Shown in pieces: positions 15,538 to 25,317 of a stretch of 34,086 bases of DNA (positions are counted from its first letter, which is position 1; every line of letters begins with the position of its first letter). The notes under the pieces were generated by a model that was not told the origin of the DNA, did not search any database, and worked only from the letters and a program-made list of their open reading frames with translations. The stretch spans positions 1-34,086 of the forward strand of contig JAHDHU010000026.1 of assembly GCA_020631135.1 (NCBI GenBank). Reading direction: 5' to 3'. The position numbers and the translations under genes were made by a program. Origin of the DNA: Saprospiraceae bacterium. GTDB lineage: Bacteria > Bacteroidota > Bacteroidia > Chitinophagales > Saprospiraceae.

Positions 15538-18500
15538 ATGAAAAGGCTGATCCTTTTACTCCTCACCTCTCTTTCTATTTCATTCGCTTATGCGCAATCA
15601 TTTCCTATGCTCGAAGGAGCCTTAGAATGGAGAGATATTGGTCCGTTTCGTGGAGGTAGATCCTGTGCAGTTACAGGCGTCCCTGGAAAACCCAATTTAT
15701 TCTATTTCGGAGCAACAGGAGGTGGAGTATGGAAAACAGAAGATGGTGGGCGTAGTTGGGAAAGTATGTCGGACGGATTCTTTGGAGGATCGGTTGGATC
15801 GATTGCAGTAGCAGAAACAGATCAGAATATGATTTATGTTGGCGGAGGTGAAAAGACAGTAAGAGGAAATGTTTCAAGTGGTTATGGGGTTTGGAAATCA
15901 GAAGATGCCGGGAAAAATTGGATTTCAGTGGGACTTGAAAAAACAAGACACATTTCGAGAATACGAATACATCCCAATAATCCCAATATAGTTTGGTTGG
16001 CATCGATGGGTAACTTGTATAAAGACAATCCAGAACGTGGTATTTTCAAAACCGAAGATGGCGGTAGGACATGGAAAAAAGTACTTTTCGTAAATGCTGG
16101 TGTCGGTGCGGTGGATTTAGAAGTGGATCCGAACAATCCTCGAATCTTATATGCCAGTACTTGGAAAGTGAGAAGAACACCTTATGATTTATCGAGTGGA
16201 GGAGAGGGTTCAGGACTTTATAAAAGCACAGATGGCGGCGAAACTTGGAAAAACATCTCATCAAACAAAGGACTGCCAGAAGGTATTTGGGGGATATCAG
16301 GAGTTACAGTATCTCCTGCCAATTCTAATCGAATTTGGTTGATCGTAGAAAATGACAATGGCGGTGTATTTAGATCAGATGATGGTGGAGAATCTTGGAA
16401 CAAATTGAACAGTGAAAGATCACTTCGACAACGTGCCTGGTATTATACCCGAATCTATGCTGATCCAAAAGACGAAGATGTAGTTTATGTAATGAATGTC
16501 AATTATCATAAATCCAAGGATGGAGGAAAGACTTTTAAATCTTTTCGAGCACCTCACGGGGATCATCACGATTTATGGATTGCGCCAGAAGATCCGAGCA
16601 GGATGATCATCGGCGATGATGGAGGAGCTCAAGTCACCTATGATGGAGGAGATACCTGGAGTACATATCACAATCAATCCACCGCTCAATTTTATAGAGT
16701 CACGACTGACAATCATTTTCCTTTTCGAATTTATGCCGCACAACAAGACAATAGCACCATAAGAATTGCTCATCGATCTGACGGATCTTCAATTGGGACT
16801 GAGGACTGGGAATCAACGGCAGGGGGTGAGTCAGCGCATATTGCAGTAGATCCAACGGATAATGATATTGTATATGGTGGAAGCTATGGAGGATACCTTA
16901 CCCGATTAGACCATAAAACTGGTTTTAATCGTGCCATAAATGTTTGGCCTGATAACCCGATGGGTCATGGGGCCGAAGGAATGAAATATCGCTTCCAATG
17001 GAATTTTCCAATCTTCTTTTCTAAGCATGATCCTAAGAAATTATATTCTTGTTCGAATCATCTTCATTTGAGTACCAATGAGGGTGAAAGTTGGGAAGTA
17101 ATCAGTCCAGATTTAACACGAAATGATAAAGAAAAGTTGGTTTCTTCAGGTGGTCCAATCACGAAAGACAACACGGGAGTCGAATATTACAGTACGTTGT
17201 TTGCGGCCGCTGAGTCACCTATTGAAGAAGGCATAATTTGGGTAGGTTCAGATGACGGACTTATTCATCTAACCCAAGATGGAGGAAAAAACTGGACAGA
17301 CGTTACACCTGGTAATATTCCAAAGTGGTTAATGATCAATTGTATAGAACCGGACCCTTTTGACAAACAATCTTGCTACGTTGCTGGTACTCTTTACAAA
17401 GGAGGAGACTTTAAACCCTACTTGCTTAAAACAGAAAACTATGGTAAGTCGTGGAAAATGATCACAAATGGAATTCCTAGCGAACATTTTACGCGTGCCA
17501 TAAGAGTAGACCCAAATCAAGAAGGCGTACTTTATACTGGTACAGAATCCGGAATGTATGTTTCTTTTGATGATGGGGAACAATGGCAATCATTGCAGCT
17601 CAATTTACCTGTGGTCCCAATCACGGATTTAGTTATAAAGAACGATCATTTGATCGCAGCTACTCAAGGTAGAGGAATTTGGATTATCGATGACTTAATT
17701 AGTCTTCGCGAGCACGCGAAAATTAGTCGAACGGCGAAGGAATTTCATTTATTTAAACCCAAAAATGCTTATAGAATTTCGGGTCGACAAAACAAAAAAG
17801 TCAAAGGAAGTGGGAAGAATCACATCGGTGGACTAACTAGCTACTTTTATCTTAAAAATTACGATTCAAAAAAAGATACTGTAGTGCTCCAATTTTTGAA
17901 TTTGCAAGGTGATACCATAAGGAGTTTTTCAAATGTGGATAAGGAAAATAAATTGGAGGTGGAGCAAGGTGCAAATATTTTTTCTTGGGATTTTCGTCAT
18001 GCACCAGCTAAGAAATTTGAAGGGATGGTATTATGGTGGGGATCTATGAACGGAGCCAAAGTCTTACCTGGCACTTATACCGTAAAACTGATGGTCAACG
18101 GAAAGAAACAAGAGCAAACTTTTGAAATACTATCTGATCCAAGACTGAAATATGGCACCAAAGAATTGGCTGCTCAATATGCGTTTATCAATGAAGTGAA
18201 CAACTTGGTTAGTCGTTCACACACAACAATTCAGGAGATCAGAGAATTGAAAAAACAAATGGCCGATTATGTTCATCGTTACGATTCAAAACCTCTTAAA
18301 GAGAAAATAAGTGAAATTGATTCAACATTGACGAATGTCGAAACCAATCTATACCAAACGAAAAATAAAAGCAGGCAAGATCCTTTAAATTATCCGATCA
18401 AATTGACCAACAAATTGGCGCATCTAAATTCATTGGTACAAATCAGTGATGCGCCACCAACACTGCAAATGATTGAGGTACAAAAAGAGCTCAGCGATAA

Positions 18501-18615
18501 AATCAATAACGAGTTACAAACGTTCGAAAGAATCTTAAAAGTTGATATTTCAGAACTCAATGAACTTATAGTAAAAGAAGTTAAAGACTTTATAAGAGTG
18601 AAACGAAACGAATGA
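15538..18615 (+). CDS. Exported Asp-box (BNR/sortilin-type) beta-propeller protein
   Basis: About 1025 residues from the ATG at 15538, which gives a clean signal peptide (KRLILLLLTS ... FAYAQ). GTG (15493) and ATG (15520) upstream would only add a polar leader before it. Eleven Asp-box motifs follow one another, for example TEDGGRSW, SEDAGKNW, TEDGGRTW, STDGGETW, SDDGGESW, YDGGDTW, TQDGGKNW and FDDGEQW, which defines a large (ten-bladed or double) propeller of the VPS10/sortilin and BNR type. A beta-sandwich (about 770-880) and a helical C-terminus follow. Databases often call these glycosyl hydrolases, but Asp boxes are structural and no sialidase active site is evident. There is no T9SS sorting domain, so the protein is periplasmic or released by another route. 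Confidence 0.85.
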   Translation: MKRLILLLLTSLSISFAYAQSFPMLEGALEWRDIGPFRGGRSCAVTGVPGKPNLFYFGATGGGVWKTEDGGRSWESMSDGFFGGSVGSIAVAETDQNMIYVGGGEKTVRGNVSSGYGVWKSEDAGKNWISVGLEKTRHISRIRIHPNNPNIVWLASMGNLYKDNPERGIFKTEDGGRTWKKVLFVNAGVGAVDLEVDPNNPRILYASTWKVRRTPYDLSSGGEGSGLYKSTDGGETWKNISSNKGLPEGIWGISGVTVSPANSNRIWLIVENDNGGVFRSDDGGESWNKLNSERSLRQRAWYYTRIYADPKDEDVVYVMNVNYHKSKDGGKTFKSFRAPHGDHHDLWIAPEDPSRMIIGDDGGAQVTYDGGDTWSTYHNQSTAQFYRVTTDNHFPFRIYAAQQDNSTIRIAHRSDGSSIGTEDWESTAGGESAHIAVDPTDNDIVYGGSYGGYLTRLDHKTGFNRAINVWPDNPMGHGAEGMKYRFQWNFPIFFSKHDPKKLYSCSNHLHLSTNEGESWEVISPDLTRNDKEKLVSSGGPITKDNTGVEYYSTLFAAAESPIEEGIIWVGSDDGLIHLTQDGGKNWTDVTPGNIPKWLMINCIEPDPFDKQSCYVAGTLYKGGDFKPYLLKTENYGKSWKMITNGIPSEHFTRAIRVDPNQEGVLYTGTESGMYVSFDDGEQWQSLQLNLPVVPITDLVIKNDHLIAATQGRGIWIIDDLISLREHAKISRTAKEFHLFKPKNAYRISGRQNKKVKGSGKNHIGGLTSYFYLKNYDSKKDTVVLQFLNLQGDTIRSFSNVDKENKLEVEQGANIFSWDFRHAPAKKFEGMVLWWGSMNGAKVLPGTYTVKLMVNGKKQEQTFEILSDPRLKYGTKELAAQYAFINEVNNLVSRSHTTIQEIRELKKQMADYVHRYDSKPLKEKISEIDSTLTNVETNLYQTKNKSRQDPLNYPIKLTNKLAHLNSLVQISDAPPTLQMIEVQKELSDKINNELQTFERILKVDISELNELIVKEVKDFIRVKRNE

Positions 18616-18621
18616 TTAAGC

Positions 18622-18629
18622 TAGTTTTG
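18622..18629 (+). promoter_or_regulatory. Bacteroidota-type -7 element (TAGTTTTG)
   Basis: A perfect TAnnTTTG match just after the propeller-gene stop and 26 nt before the PhzF-family ATG at 18656. No TTG -33 box is seen. It could give the phzF-pth pair its own promoter. Confidence 0.3.
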
Positions 18630-18655
18630 TGGCTTGATAAAATTTAAAGTACAAG

Positions 18656-19441
18656 ATGAATTTAAAAATATATCAGGTAGATGCTTTTTCAAATAAAGTG
18701 TTTGGTGGAAATCCTGCTGCGGTTTGCATTTTAGACGAATGGATGGAAGATGAATTGCTCCAAAAAATAGCTGAAGAAAATAATTTGTCGGAAACTGCAT
18801 TCGCCGTAAGGCAGGGAGAGAAATGGAATATACGATGGTATACTCCTAGAACTGAAGTAGACTTGTGTGGTCATGCTACTTTAGCTACAGCATTTGTAAT
18901 TTTTAATCATACTCAACCAGATTTGCAAAAAATTCACTTTTATTCTGATAGAAGTGGTGATTTATATGTGAGTAGAGAAAAGGACTTGATCACCATGGAC
19001 TTTCCCAAGGATGAGCTGCATGAGGTCGAAAATAATTTTGTCCTAAATCAAGCTTTGGGTCGAGCTCCAACTAAAACCTTTAGAGGGAAATCAGATTATT
19101 TATTAATTTATGATTCTGAAGAAGATATACGTCACATGACTCCAGATTTTAATGCTTTAGGCAAGATAGATGCTCGGGGTGTTATTATCTCAAGTCCATC
19201 AACAGAGGTAGATTTCGTTTCTCGATTTTTTGGCCCCAAGGTGGGTATCGATGAGGACCCTGTCACAGGATCAGCCCACACGACCTTGGTTCCTTATTGG
19301 ACAAAGCGTTTGAACAAATCAGAAATGCAGGCCAAACAACTTTCAGAAAGGGGTGGCGAAATTTTTTGTGAAGATCTTGAAGAACGTGTAAAAATTTCGG
19401 GTCAGGCACAGCTTTATATGATTGGAGAGATTTTTCTTTAA
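18656..19441 (+). CDS. PhzF-family isomerase/epimerase
   Basis: A 261-residue protein of the PhzF/diaminopimelate-epimerase-like fold. It begins with YQVDAFSNKVFGGNPAAVC, contains the probable catalytic Glu46 in NNLSETAFA, CGHAT (71-75), and the DEDPVTGSAH motif late in the chain. All are conserved in PhzF proteins, which isomerise small acids by proton transfer; in most genomes the substrate is unknown and phenazine synthesis is not implied. No other phz genes are nearby. The stop is 16 nt before the pth start, so the two are probably cotranscribed. Confidence 0.92.
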   Translation: MNLKIYQVDAFSNKVFGGNPAAVCILDEWMEDELLQKIAEENNLSETAFAVRQGEKWNIRWYTPRTEVDLCGHATLATAFVIFNHTQPDLQKIHFYSDRSGDLYVSREKDLITMDFPKDELHEVENNFVLNQALGRAPTKTFRGKSDYLLIYDSEEDIRHMTPDFNALGKIDARGVIISSPSTEVDFVSRFFGPKVGIDEDPVTGSAHTTLVPYWTKRLNKSEMQAKQLSERGGEIFCEDLEERVKISGQAQLYMIGEIFL

Positions 19442-19457
19442 GGAATTAATTGCGCCC

Positions 19458-20105
19458 ATGTTCGGTTGGATAAAAAGATTATTTAATAAAGCAGAAGAAT
19501 TAGAAAAAACCTCCGATGCGAAAGTACAAGATGAAATGAAATACCTCATTGCAGGTTTGGGAAATGTGGGATCCAAGTACATTGGTACACGTCATAATAT
19601 TGGTTTTGAAGTCGTAGATAAGATTGCGATGGATTTAGAGGGAAATTTTAAAACCGAAAGTCAAGGTGATATCGCTGAAGTAAAACATAAAGGAAGAACT
19701 TTGATTTTACTCAAACCGTCGACCTTTATGAATAGAAGTGGTAAGGCGATTAGGTATTGGATGCAGAAAAAGAAAATTAAACAAGAAAATGTCCTCGTAA
19801 TCCTTGATGATCTTAATTTGGATTTCGGAAAAATCAGAATGAAAGGAAAGGGCAGTGATGGTGGACACAATGGTTTAAAGGACATTCAACAAATGTTTGG
19901 CAATAACAACTATGCGCGATTGCGGATTGGTATAGGCGCCAATTATAGTAAGGGTCATCAAATTGATTTTGTTTTGGGAAAATGGACCACCAACGAAATG
20001 GACGAACTCTTCGATATTATTTCTAAATCTGCCAACGCTGCTCGAGCTTTCACATCAGACGGTCTAAAAAACACCATTGCCAATTACAACGGAAAGGTAA
20101 ATTAG
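19458..20105 (+). CDS. pth: Peptidyl-tRNA hydrolase
   Basis: A 215-residue enzyme that frees tRNA from drop-off peptidyl-tRNA. I chose the ATG at 19458; an in-frame ATG at 19422 lies inside the PhzF gene. The first 26 residues (MFGWIKRLFNKAEE...) are a charged extension before MKYLIAGLGNVGSKYIGTRH, the usual Pth start. Such extensions occur in Bacteroidota, but the internal ATG at codon 27 is an alternative start. The catalytic and binding residues are present: N36, H46 (TRHNIGF), TFMNRSGKA, DDLNLDFGKIR and GGHNGLKDI. Confidence 0.94.
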   Translation: MFGWIKRLFNKAEELEKTSDAKVQDEMKYLIAGLGNVGSKYIGTRHNIGFEVVDKIAMDLEGNFKTESQGDIAEVKHKGRTLILLKPSTFMNRSGKAIRYWMQKKKIKQENVLVILDDLNLDFGKIRMKGKGSDGGHNGLKDIQQMFGNNNYARLRIGIGANYSKGHQIDFVLGKWTTNEMDELFDIISKSANAARAFTSDGLKNTIANYNGKVN

Positions 20106-20159
20106 TAGATATCATTTCTGTTTTGAGTAGATCTAAACTTCGAAAGAAGAAGAATGTCT

Positions 20160-21494
20160 TTAGAATTCTATGGTAAAATTGGTTTGATGAGTTTTGGGAT
20201 TAGTTTCTAAACTAAAGCTTGCATTATGAGCATGCAAAATGTCCCTAATCAACATTAAGCCTACTCCTTGGCCGGTTGGTTTTGTACTATAAAATGGTCG
20301 AAATAAATTGGGTTTGTCCTCTTCATTTATCCCAACACCATTGTCTGAAAAGCAAACTTCTTTTGAATTTGGATCGATGGAAACTTTTATTTCTCCTTCA
20401 AAATCTTGATCCTTTTGATCGAGTTGGACTCGCATCATTTTTTCTTCAACTGATTCAATTGCATTTTTAAGAATATTTAAAAATGCTTGTTCTAACAAGT
20501 GTCGATCAGCTTTGCATGATATTGGCGTTATGAGACGATCTATAGAAATAGTGATGCCTTTTTCTCTAGCTATTGGCATTTGTAGTTGAGCCGATTTTTT
20601 TAATATCTCCGTCAAATTAAGTCTGACAAAATTAGGTTTAGGCAAGCGCAAAATAGATGCATAATTTGCCATGAATTCGCTCAAACCTAGATTTCGTTCT
20701 TTGGCCAAAAGCAATGAGTTTTTGAGTTCATCATTTTTACCATCAGAAAACCCAAATTCCACTACGGAATCTAAAATAGAATTGATGGCTCCCATGCTAT
20801 TGTTTACTTCATGAGCCATCATTCTTATTACCCTTCCATAAGCGTCTTTTTCTGAAGCCAATAATTCTACGGATAGGTCATCAATTAGAATAAACTTTCT
20901 TTTAAACCCTTGATGAATAACTTCTGCAATTTGGCATTTATATTTATCCATTCCGTTTAACTCGATCATACTGGATTCACCAATTTCGAGTAGGTTGATG
21001 GCTTCAATCAATTGCGAATTATTATCAATGAGATTTTTTCCGATAATGGTATTTGGTACGTTTAAAATTTTGCAAGCAGAAGGATTTATATTTGAAATGT
21101 TACCATCAAAATCCATAATAATAATTCCTAAAGGAGTTACTTCCAATAGTTTTTGGACAAAATAACTTTGTTCCGACATAGAAGTTCTCTCGGTTCTCAA
21201 TTGTTCGATCATTTGATTATAAACTTCAATTAAACGATCGATTTCTTTCGAACCTGTTTTGTTGTACTGTACACTAAAGTCTCCGTCTCGTATCGCGTCC
21301 GTCCCAGACTGCATCAAATCTATCGGACGAATAAAAGCTTTATACATTAAGTAGCTTAAATAAAGACTTAATATGACCAATAATTCTGAACCGATAAAAT
21401 ACCATTTGTTCTCTTCTAACAAATAATAGCAAAGACCAATTAGAATGAGATGGAGTAATCCAATAAATGCTATGTATTTAAATTTTAGACTCAT
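20160..21494 (-). CDS. NtrY-like membrane histidine kinase
   Basis: A 444-residue sensor kinase with two transmembrane helices (about 7-25 and 32-54) and almost no periplasmic loop, so it probably senses a membrane or internal signal. Then come a HAMP linker (about 55-107), a PAS domain (about 110-205), a HisKA dimerisation helix with phospho-acceptor H228 in MMAHEVNNSMGAI, and an HATPase_c domain with N (ILKNAIESVEE), G1 (FSDNGVGI) and G2 (GQGVGLMLIRDI) boxes. It overlaps the upstream NtrC-type gene by 17 nt and is clearly its partner. It is the last gene of the seven-gene efflux operon, so sensing is probably tied to the envelope export function. Confidence 0.92.
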   Translation of the reverse strand: MSLKFKYIAFIGLLHLILIGLCYYLLEENKWYFIGSELLVILSLYLSYLMYKAFIRPIDLMQSGTDAIRDGDFSVQYNKTGSKEIDRLIEVYNQMIEQLRTERTSMSEQSYFVQKLLEVTPLGIIIMDFDGNISNINPSACKILNVPNTIIGKNLIDNNSQLIEAINLLEIGESSMIELNGMDKYKCQIAEVIHQGFKRKFILIDDLSVELLASEKDAYGRVIRMMAHEVNNSMGAINSILDSVVEFGFSDGKNDELKNSLLLAKERNLGLSEFMANYASILRLPKPNFVRLNLTEILKKSAQLQMPIAREKGITISIDRLITPISCKADRHLLEQAFLNILKNAIESVEEKMMRVQLDQKDQDFEGEIKVSIDPNSKEVCFSDNGVGINEEDKPNLFRPFYSTKPTGQGVGLMLIRDILHAHNASFSLETNPKTHQTNFTIEF

Positions 21495-22827
21495 GTGGAA
21501 TGCCGTATTTCTCTAACCTACGGTAAAGTGAACTTCTGGTGATCCCCAATGCACGTGCTGAAGCACTTACGGAATGATCAAATTTAGCTAAAGCTTTTTT
21601 AATGGTTTGAATTTCTAAGTTTTGTAGGTTTAAAGCTTGAGAATTTCCAATCTGAGGTTTTTGAAGTTCAAAGGCTGGCATGAAATCAGCTTTTTTTAAT
21701 TCATTATTATTGAGATTTAAAAGCACAGTGCGTTCAACGATATTTTTTAACTGCCGGATGTTTCCTTTGTATTCTTGTTCAGATAGCCAGCGATAAGTTG
21801 AGTCATCTAAAAATGGGGGATCTGTAGAATACAAGCTTGAAATATTTTCTACGAAATAATTTATTAATAAAGGAATATCTTCTTTTCGATCTCGTAATGG
21901 AGGGAGATGAATGTTGATCAAATTAATTCGATAAAAGAGATCTTCTCTGAAGGATTGTGATTCTATCGATTGAACAAGGTTTTTATTTGTTGCACTGATG
22001 ACTCTGACATCTGTTTTTACGCTATTGCTGGAACCTAATTTTTCATAAGTTTTTTCTTGAAGTACTCTAAGTAATTTTACTTGACAATCCATCGTCAATT
22101 CACCTATTTCATCCAGAAAGATTGTACCAGAATGAGCTACGCTAAATCTACCTTCCCTATCTGTGTGTGCTCCAGTGAATGCTCCTTTTTTGTGACCAAA
22201 TATTTCACTTTCAAATAGTGAAGATGGTATGCCCCCTAAGTTTACTTTTACAAAAGGAGCATCTTTTCTTCGGCTTTTTTGATGAATGGTTTCTGCAATC
22301 AATTCTTTACCCGTTCCACTTTCACCAGTCACCAAAATATTGGCTTCAGTCAGTGCCACTTTTTCGGTCATTAATAAAATATCTTGCATGATTTGGCTTT
22401 CGCCAATGATATTAGTAGATGAAATTTTTGAATCAGAATCGTCCAGTTTTTTATGATGATAAAGTCTTTGTATACTTTCTATGGAACTTGATAAATCCTT
22501 ATTGTCCCACGGTTTGGCAATAAAATCTTTTGCACCAAGTTTCATTCCTTCGACTGCCAGTTGCACAGTTGCCCAACCAGTCATGAGAATAATGGAAATA
22601 TCAGGAAATCGATTTCTGATGATTCGCAACAATTTTAATCCTTGTTTACCAGAAGTATCAATCGTAAAATTCATATCAAGTAATACAAGTTGAGGAGAAA
22701 AATTTTCAATCTTTTCCTCGGCGATCATTGGACTGTTTATACTATCAACTTCGAAGCCTTTTCTGCTAAGAAGTAATTTTAAACTGCTACAAACTGTACG
22801 GTCATCATCTATAATTAATATTCTCAT
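21478..22827 (-). CDS. NtrC-family sigma-54 response regulator
   Basis: 449 residues in three domains. The receiver domain (1-120) has the phospho-acceptor D51 (LVLLDMNF), an acidic pocket at D7-D9 and K105. The AAA+ domain (about 138-370) has Walker A GESGTGKE (168-175), the sigma-54 contacting loop GAFTGA (215-220) and Walker B TIFLDE (235-240). The Fis-type HTH domain (about 400-449) has SASARALGITRSSLYRRLEKYG. It should activate RpoN holoenzyme from upstream sites when phosphorylated by the adjacent kinase. The sigma-54-like promoter and paired dyads upstream of the operon's first gene (28737-28844) are the obvious targets. Confidence 0.94.
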   Translation of the reverse strand: MRILIIDDDRTVCSSLKLLLSRKGFEVDSINSPMIAEEKIENFSPQLVLLDMNFTIDTSGKQGLKLLRIIRNRFPDISIILMTGWATVQLAVEGMKLGAKDFIAKPWDNKDLSSSIESIQRLYHHKKLDDSDSKISSTNIIGESQIMQDILLMTEKVALTEANILVTGESGTGKELIAETIHQKSRRKDAPFVKVNLGGIPSSLFESEIFGHKKGAFTGAHTDREGRFSVAHSGTIFLDEIGELTMDCQVKLLRVLQEKTYEKLGSSNSVKTDVRVISATNKNLVQSIESQSFREDLFYRINLINIHLPPLRDRKEDIPLLINYFVENISSLYSTDPPFLDDSTYRWLSEQEYKGNIRQLKNIVERTVLLNLNNNELKKADFMPAFELQKPQIGNSQALNLQNLEIQTIKKALAKFDHSVSASARALGITRSSLYRRLEKYGIPHESKI

Positions 22828-22830
22828 TTC

Positions 22831-23994
22831 TTAATCTTCATGTAGAGAATTTGCTGGAGTGATCTTAGCGGCCTGAATACTAGGAAACAATGCGCAAATG
22901 AACACCAATGACAAAATAATCAAACTTGAATATAAAATTGACTTATAGTATAGCGCATCTTCAAATTCAGTCACGTCTAGTAATGGAATTTGAATTGCAA
23001 AAAAGATTCCTATTGCTAAAGCTACTCCAGTTAAAATGATTATTTCAAGAATAAATTGTTTGGTGATGTCAATGCCATGTGCACCAAGAGCTTGCCTCAG
23101 ACCAATTTCAGCTTTTCTCTTGTTAATGTTATACCATAGTACACCGAACAATCCCATTGCAACATTGAGACATAGAAAACCACAAACAAAAATTAGAGAA
23201 CCTAACATCAACCAATGTTGCCTACTGTTGTTAATTCTTCGCTTTTCCAAGTTTTGGATAATACTGCCATCCCCTTTGGTGACAACTTTTATAAGTGCTG
23301 CTAATTTTTCTTCATAAGAAGCAGGCGTATTGGCTGCCATGGAAATAATGGCATGATCCTGATTTTTTTTGTAATCAACCAATGAAATTATACAAGGTTT
23401 ATCTTCTTCAAATTGACCTAAATATCTATAGTGATCGATAACTCCTACAATGCGTTGAGGATCATCGAAAAGAAAGGTACTGTCGATCATAGATTTGTTT
23501 GGATAAAACTTATCCATAAAAGCTGAGTTAACAATTACCGAAGGAATTGCGGCATTATAATCATCTTCTTCGAACCATCTTCCATGAGTAATATTTAGAT
23601 TCAAGGTTTCTTTTAAACCCAAGTCTGCATCAATGAGTAAGGACCACATTTTAAAGCCATTTAGATCGGTTCCATTACTAGATGTCGAACCCGAAAAAGG
23701 AACAGCCCAATTTCCAAAGGAGACGCTTTGAATTTGATCTTCGTCCTCGAGACTTTGTTTAAGATTTGCCATCGTTTGATTAGCTTCCAAAGAATCTAAT
23801 CCGTAAATATTGTCTAAGGAAATCATCCATTTGTCTTTTGTTTCAAAACCAATTGGTGTATTTAGTTTTTCAAGGTTAAAAAACACATAGGCAAGCACGG
23901 CAAACAGCACTAGGAACGAAAGGAAGATTTCCAGAATCATTAAGGCATTGCTGCCTCTTTTATTCCAAATTAATTTTAGGATATGAGCTATCAT
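22831..23994 (-). CDS. MacB/FtsX-type ABC permease (second)
   Basis: 387 residues. An N-terminal helix (about 19-40) is followed by a ~200-residue extracytoplasmic MacB_PCD-type domain and three C-terminal helices (about 268-292, 318-336 and 354-375), with the conserved KRKAEIGLRQALGAHG coupling segment between helices two and three. It ends AAKITPANSLHED. This is the half-permease architecture of MacB/LolC type VII ABC (mechanotransmission) systems. Its start overlaps the first permease by four bases, and the NtrC gene starts three bases after its stop. With no fused ATPase it must share the separate ATPase; it probably pairs with the other permease as a heterodimer. Confidence 0.9.
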   Translation of the reverse strand: MIAHILKLIWNKRGSNALMILEIFLSFLVLFAVLAYVFFNLEKLNTPIGFETKDKWMISLDNIYGLDSLEANQTMANLKQSLEDEDQIQSVSFGNWAVPFSGSTSSNGTDLNGFKMWSLLIDADLGLKETLNLNITHGRWFEEDDYNAAIPSVIVNSAFMDKFYPNKSMIDSTFLFDDPQRIVGVIDHYRYLGQFEEDKPCIISLVDYKKNQDHAIISMAANTPASYEEKLAALIKVVTKGDGSIIQNLEKRRINNSRQHWLMLGSLIFVCGFLCLNVAMGLFGVLWYNINKRKAEIGLRQALGAHGIDITKQFILEIIILTGVALAIGIFFAIQIPLLDVTEFEDALYYKSILYSSLIILSLVFICALFPSIQAAKITPANSLHED

Positions 23995-25292
23995 ATTTTC
24001 GCGTCTTTTAAAGCTTTAACAATTTGAAGTTTTGACATTCTTAATGCTGGTAAAAAACCAGATAGAATTCCAAAAAAGAGGGTGGCTAAAAAACTATAGA
24101 TGAAGAATTTCGGATACAGCACAAGGCGAGCATCGCCTAGATATCCACCGTTATTGAGAATTTTGATAATCAAAACAGCCAAACCCAAACCAAGTATACC
24201 GCCAATAAAAGTTTGGACTATATTTTCTACAATAAACTGATATATAATGTTTCCTTGATGAGCTCCGAAAGCTTTCCTTACGCCTATTTCAGATGATCTA
24301 TCTAAAATTCTACTGGTGTTTAGGTTTATTAAATTTAGTGTTGGCAAGAGGATAAAGAAAATAAGAATGCTCAAGACAATCCATTTGGCAAAACGATAAG
24401 ATTTTTCAGGATCCTTATCATAATATATATTTTGAGCGAATCCTTCCATGTAGGTGGTAGGGATTACCTCTGGCTCGTTATAATTATACTCATTATCTGG
24501 ATGATCTATTGGTATTTTTTTACTTGCTTCTACAATCTCCTCTTTTAAATCTTTTGAGCTCGAGTTTTTGGTTTTTACTAACATGGCTTCGTAGCTACCA
24601 AAGTAAAAAGTAGAATAAGAGTTGGTAGGTTCTAATGAATAGGGTAGTACAGCGTCAGGAGAAGCGAACGGTACAAATTTGCCAAGGTGTTTGAAAACTC
24701 CTATCACTTCATAGGTCTTTTCTTCGATCTCTATTTCTTTACCTACCACATTTGTTACTTGACCAAAATATTCCTGGGCGGTTTTAGAAGATAGAACAAT
24801 TACAGGTGCTGAAATTTCATGATCGAAAACATTCCAATAATTTTCATCTGCAAACATTGTTGATAAAGAAAGTTTAACACCATCTATGTAAAGATCACTA
24901 GTGGTATCATCATTAAATGCAGTATACATTTCAGCAGAAGGCAAATCATTGAAATAATTTTTTATTAGCTTATGACTAAAATTACTTTGAGTCATACTGG
25001 TCCCACTCTTTTTGTAATCAAAAGTGGAATCGTAAACGGCGATACCTTTTTCGAAAATGGTATCGATATTTATGATTGTGTCAAAATGTGTTTTCTTTAA
25101 AGCTAGATGAGAAATTAGGACAAAGTCATCTTTCTTGGTCAGTGGTTTATTGGCCCCCAATTCGCTTTGCAAAAAAGAGAGGATAACCATCAAGATTCCA
25201 AGAGTAAAACTTATTCCAAATAGACTTATGAAAGTGAAGAATTTTCTTCTTCCCATTCCTCTTAAAGCCAGTTTTACAAAATTGTTGATCAT
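23991..25292 (-). CDS. MacB/FtsX-type ABC permease (first)
   Basis: 433 residues with the same layout as its neighbour: an N-terminal helix (about 20-42), a large periplasmic MacB_PCD-type domain (about 45-300) and three C-terminal helices. The coupling motif RSSEIGVRKAFGAHQGN lies between helices two and three, and the SGFLPALRMSKLQIVKAL end is characteristic. The periplasmic domain is longer than in the second permease. The gene starts 25 nt after the ATPase stop. Two different half-permeases suggest an asymmetric heterodimer, as in LolCE, rather than the MacB homodimer. Confidence 0.9.
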   Translation of the reverse strand: MINNFVKLALRGMGRRKFFTFISLFGISFTLGILMVILSFLQSELGANKPLTKKDDFVLISHLALKKTHFDTIINIDTIFEKGIAVYDSTFDYKKSGTSMTQSNFSHKLIKNYFNDLPSAEMYTAFNDDTTSDLYIDGVKLSLSTMFADENYWNVFDHEISAPVIVLSSKTAQEYFGQVTNVVGKEIEIEEKTYEVIGVFKHLGKFVPFASPDAVLPYSLEPTNSYSTFYFGSYEAMLVKTKNSSSKDLKEEIVEASKKIPIDHPDNEYNYNEPEVIPTTYMEGFAQNIYYDKDPEKSYRFAKWIVLSILIFFILLPTLNLINLNTSRILDRSSEIGVRKAFGAHQGNIIYQFIVENIVQTFIGGILGLGLAVLIIKILNNGGYLGDARLVLYPKFFIYSFLATLFFGILSGFLPALRMSKLQIVKALKDAKI

Positions 25293-25317
25293 AATTAGTA
25301 GTTGTGTGGGTGGTTAC

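Noticed and set aside
15671-16403. Several antisense ORFs of 60-110 codons opposite the Asp-box repeats.
   Set aside because: They arise from the repetitive Gly/Asp-rich codons on the coding strand and have no start context or family resemblance.
15538-18615. Reading the Asp-box protein as a sialidase or glycoside hydrolase.
   Set aside because: Asp boxes are structural repeats also found in sortilins and many non-enzymes; no arginine triad or nucleophile pair of sialidases could be identified.
18656-19441. A phenazine biosynthesis locus.
   Set aside because: Only a PhzF-family gene is present; these are widespread without phenazine production and no other phz genes occur here.
19422-19457. 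Start of peptidyl-tRNA hydrolase at ATG 19422.
   Set aside because: It lies inside the PhzF coding region and adds residues not typical of Pth; ATG 19458 is just after the PhzF stop.
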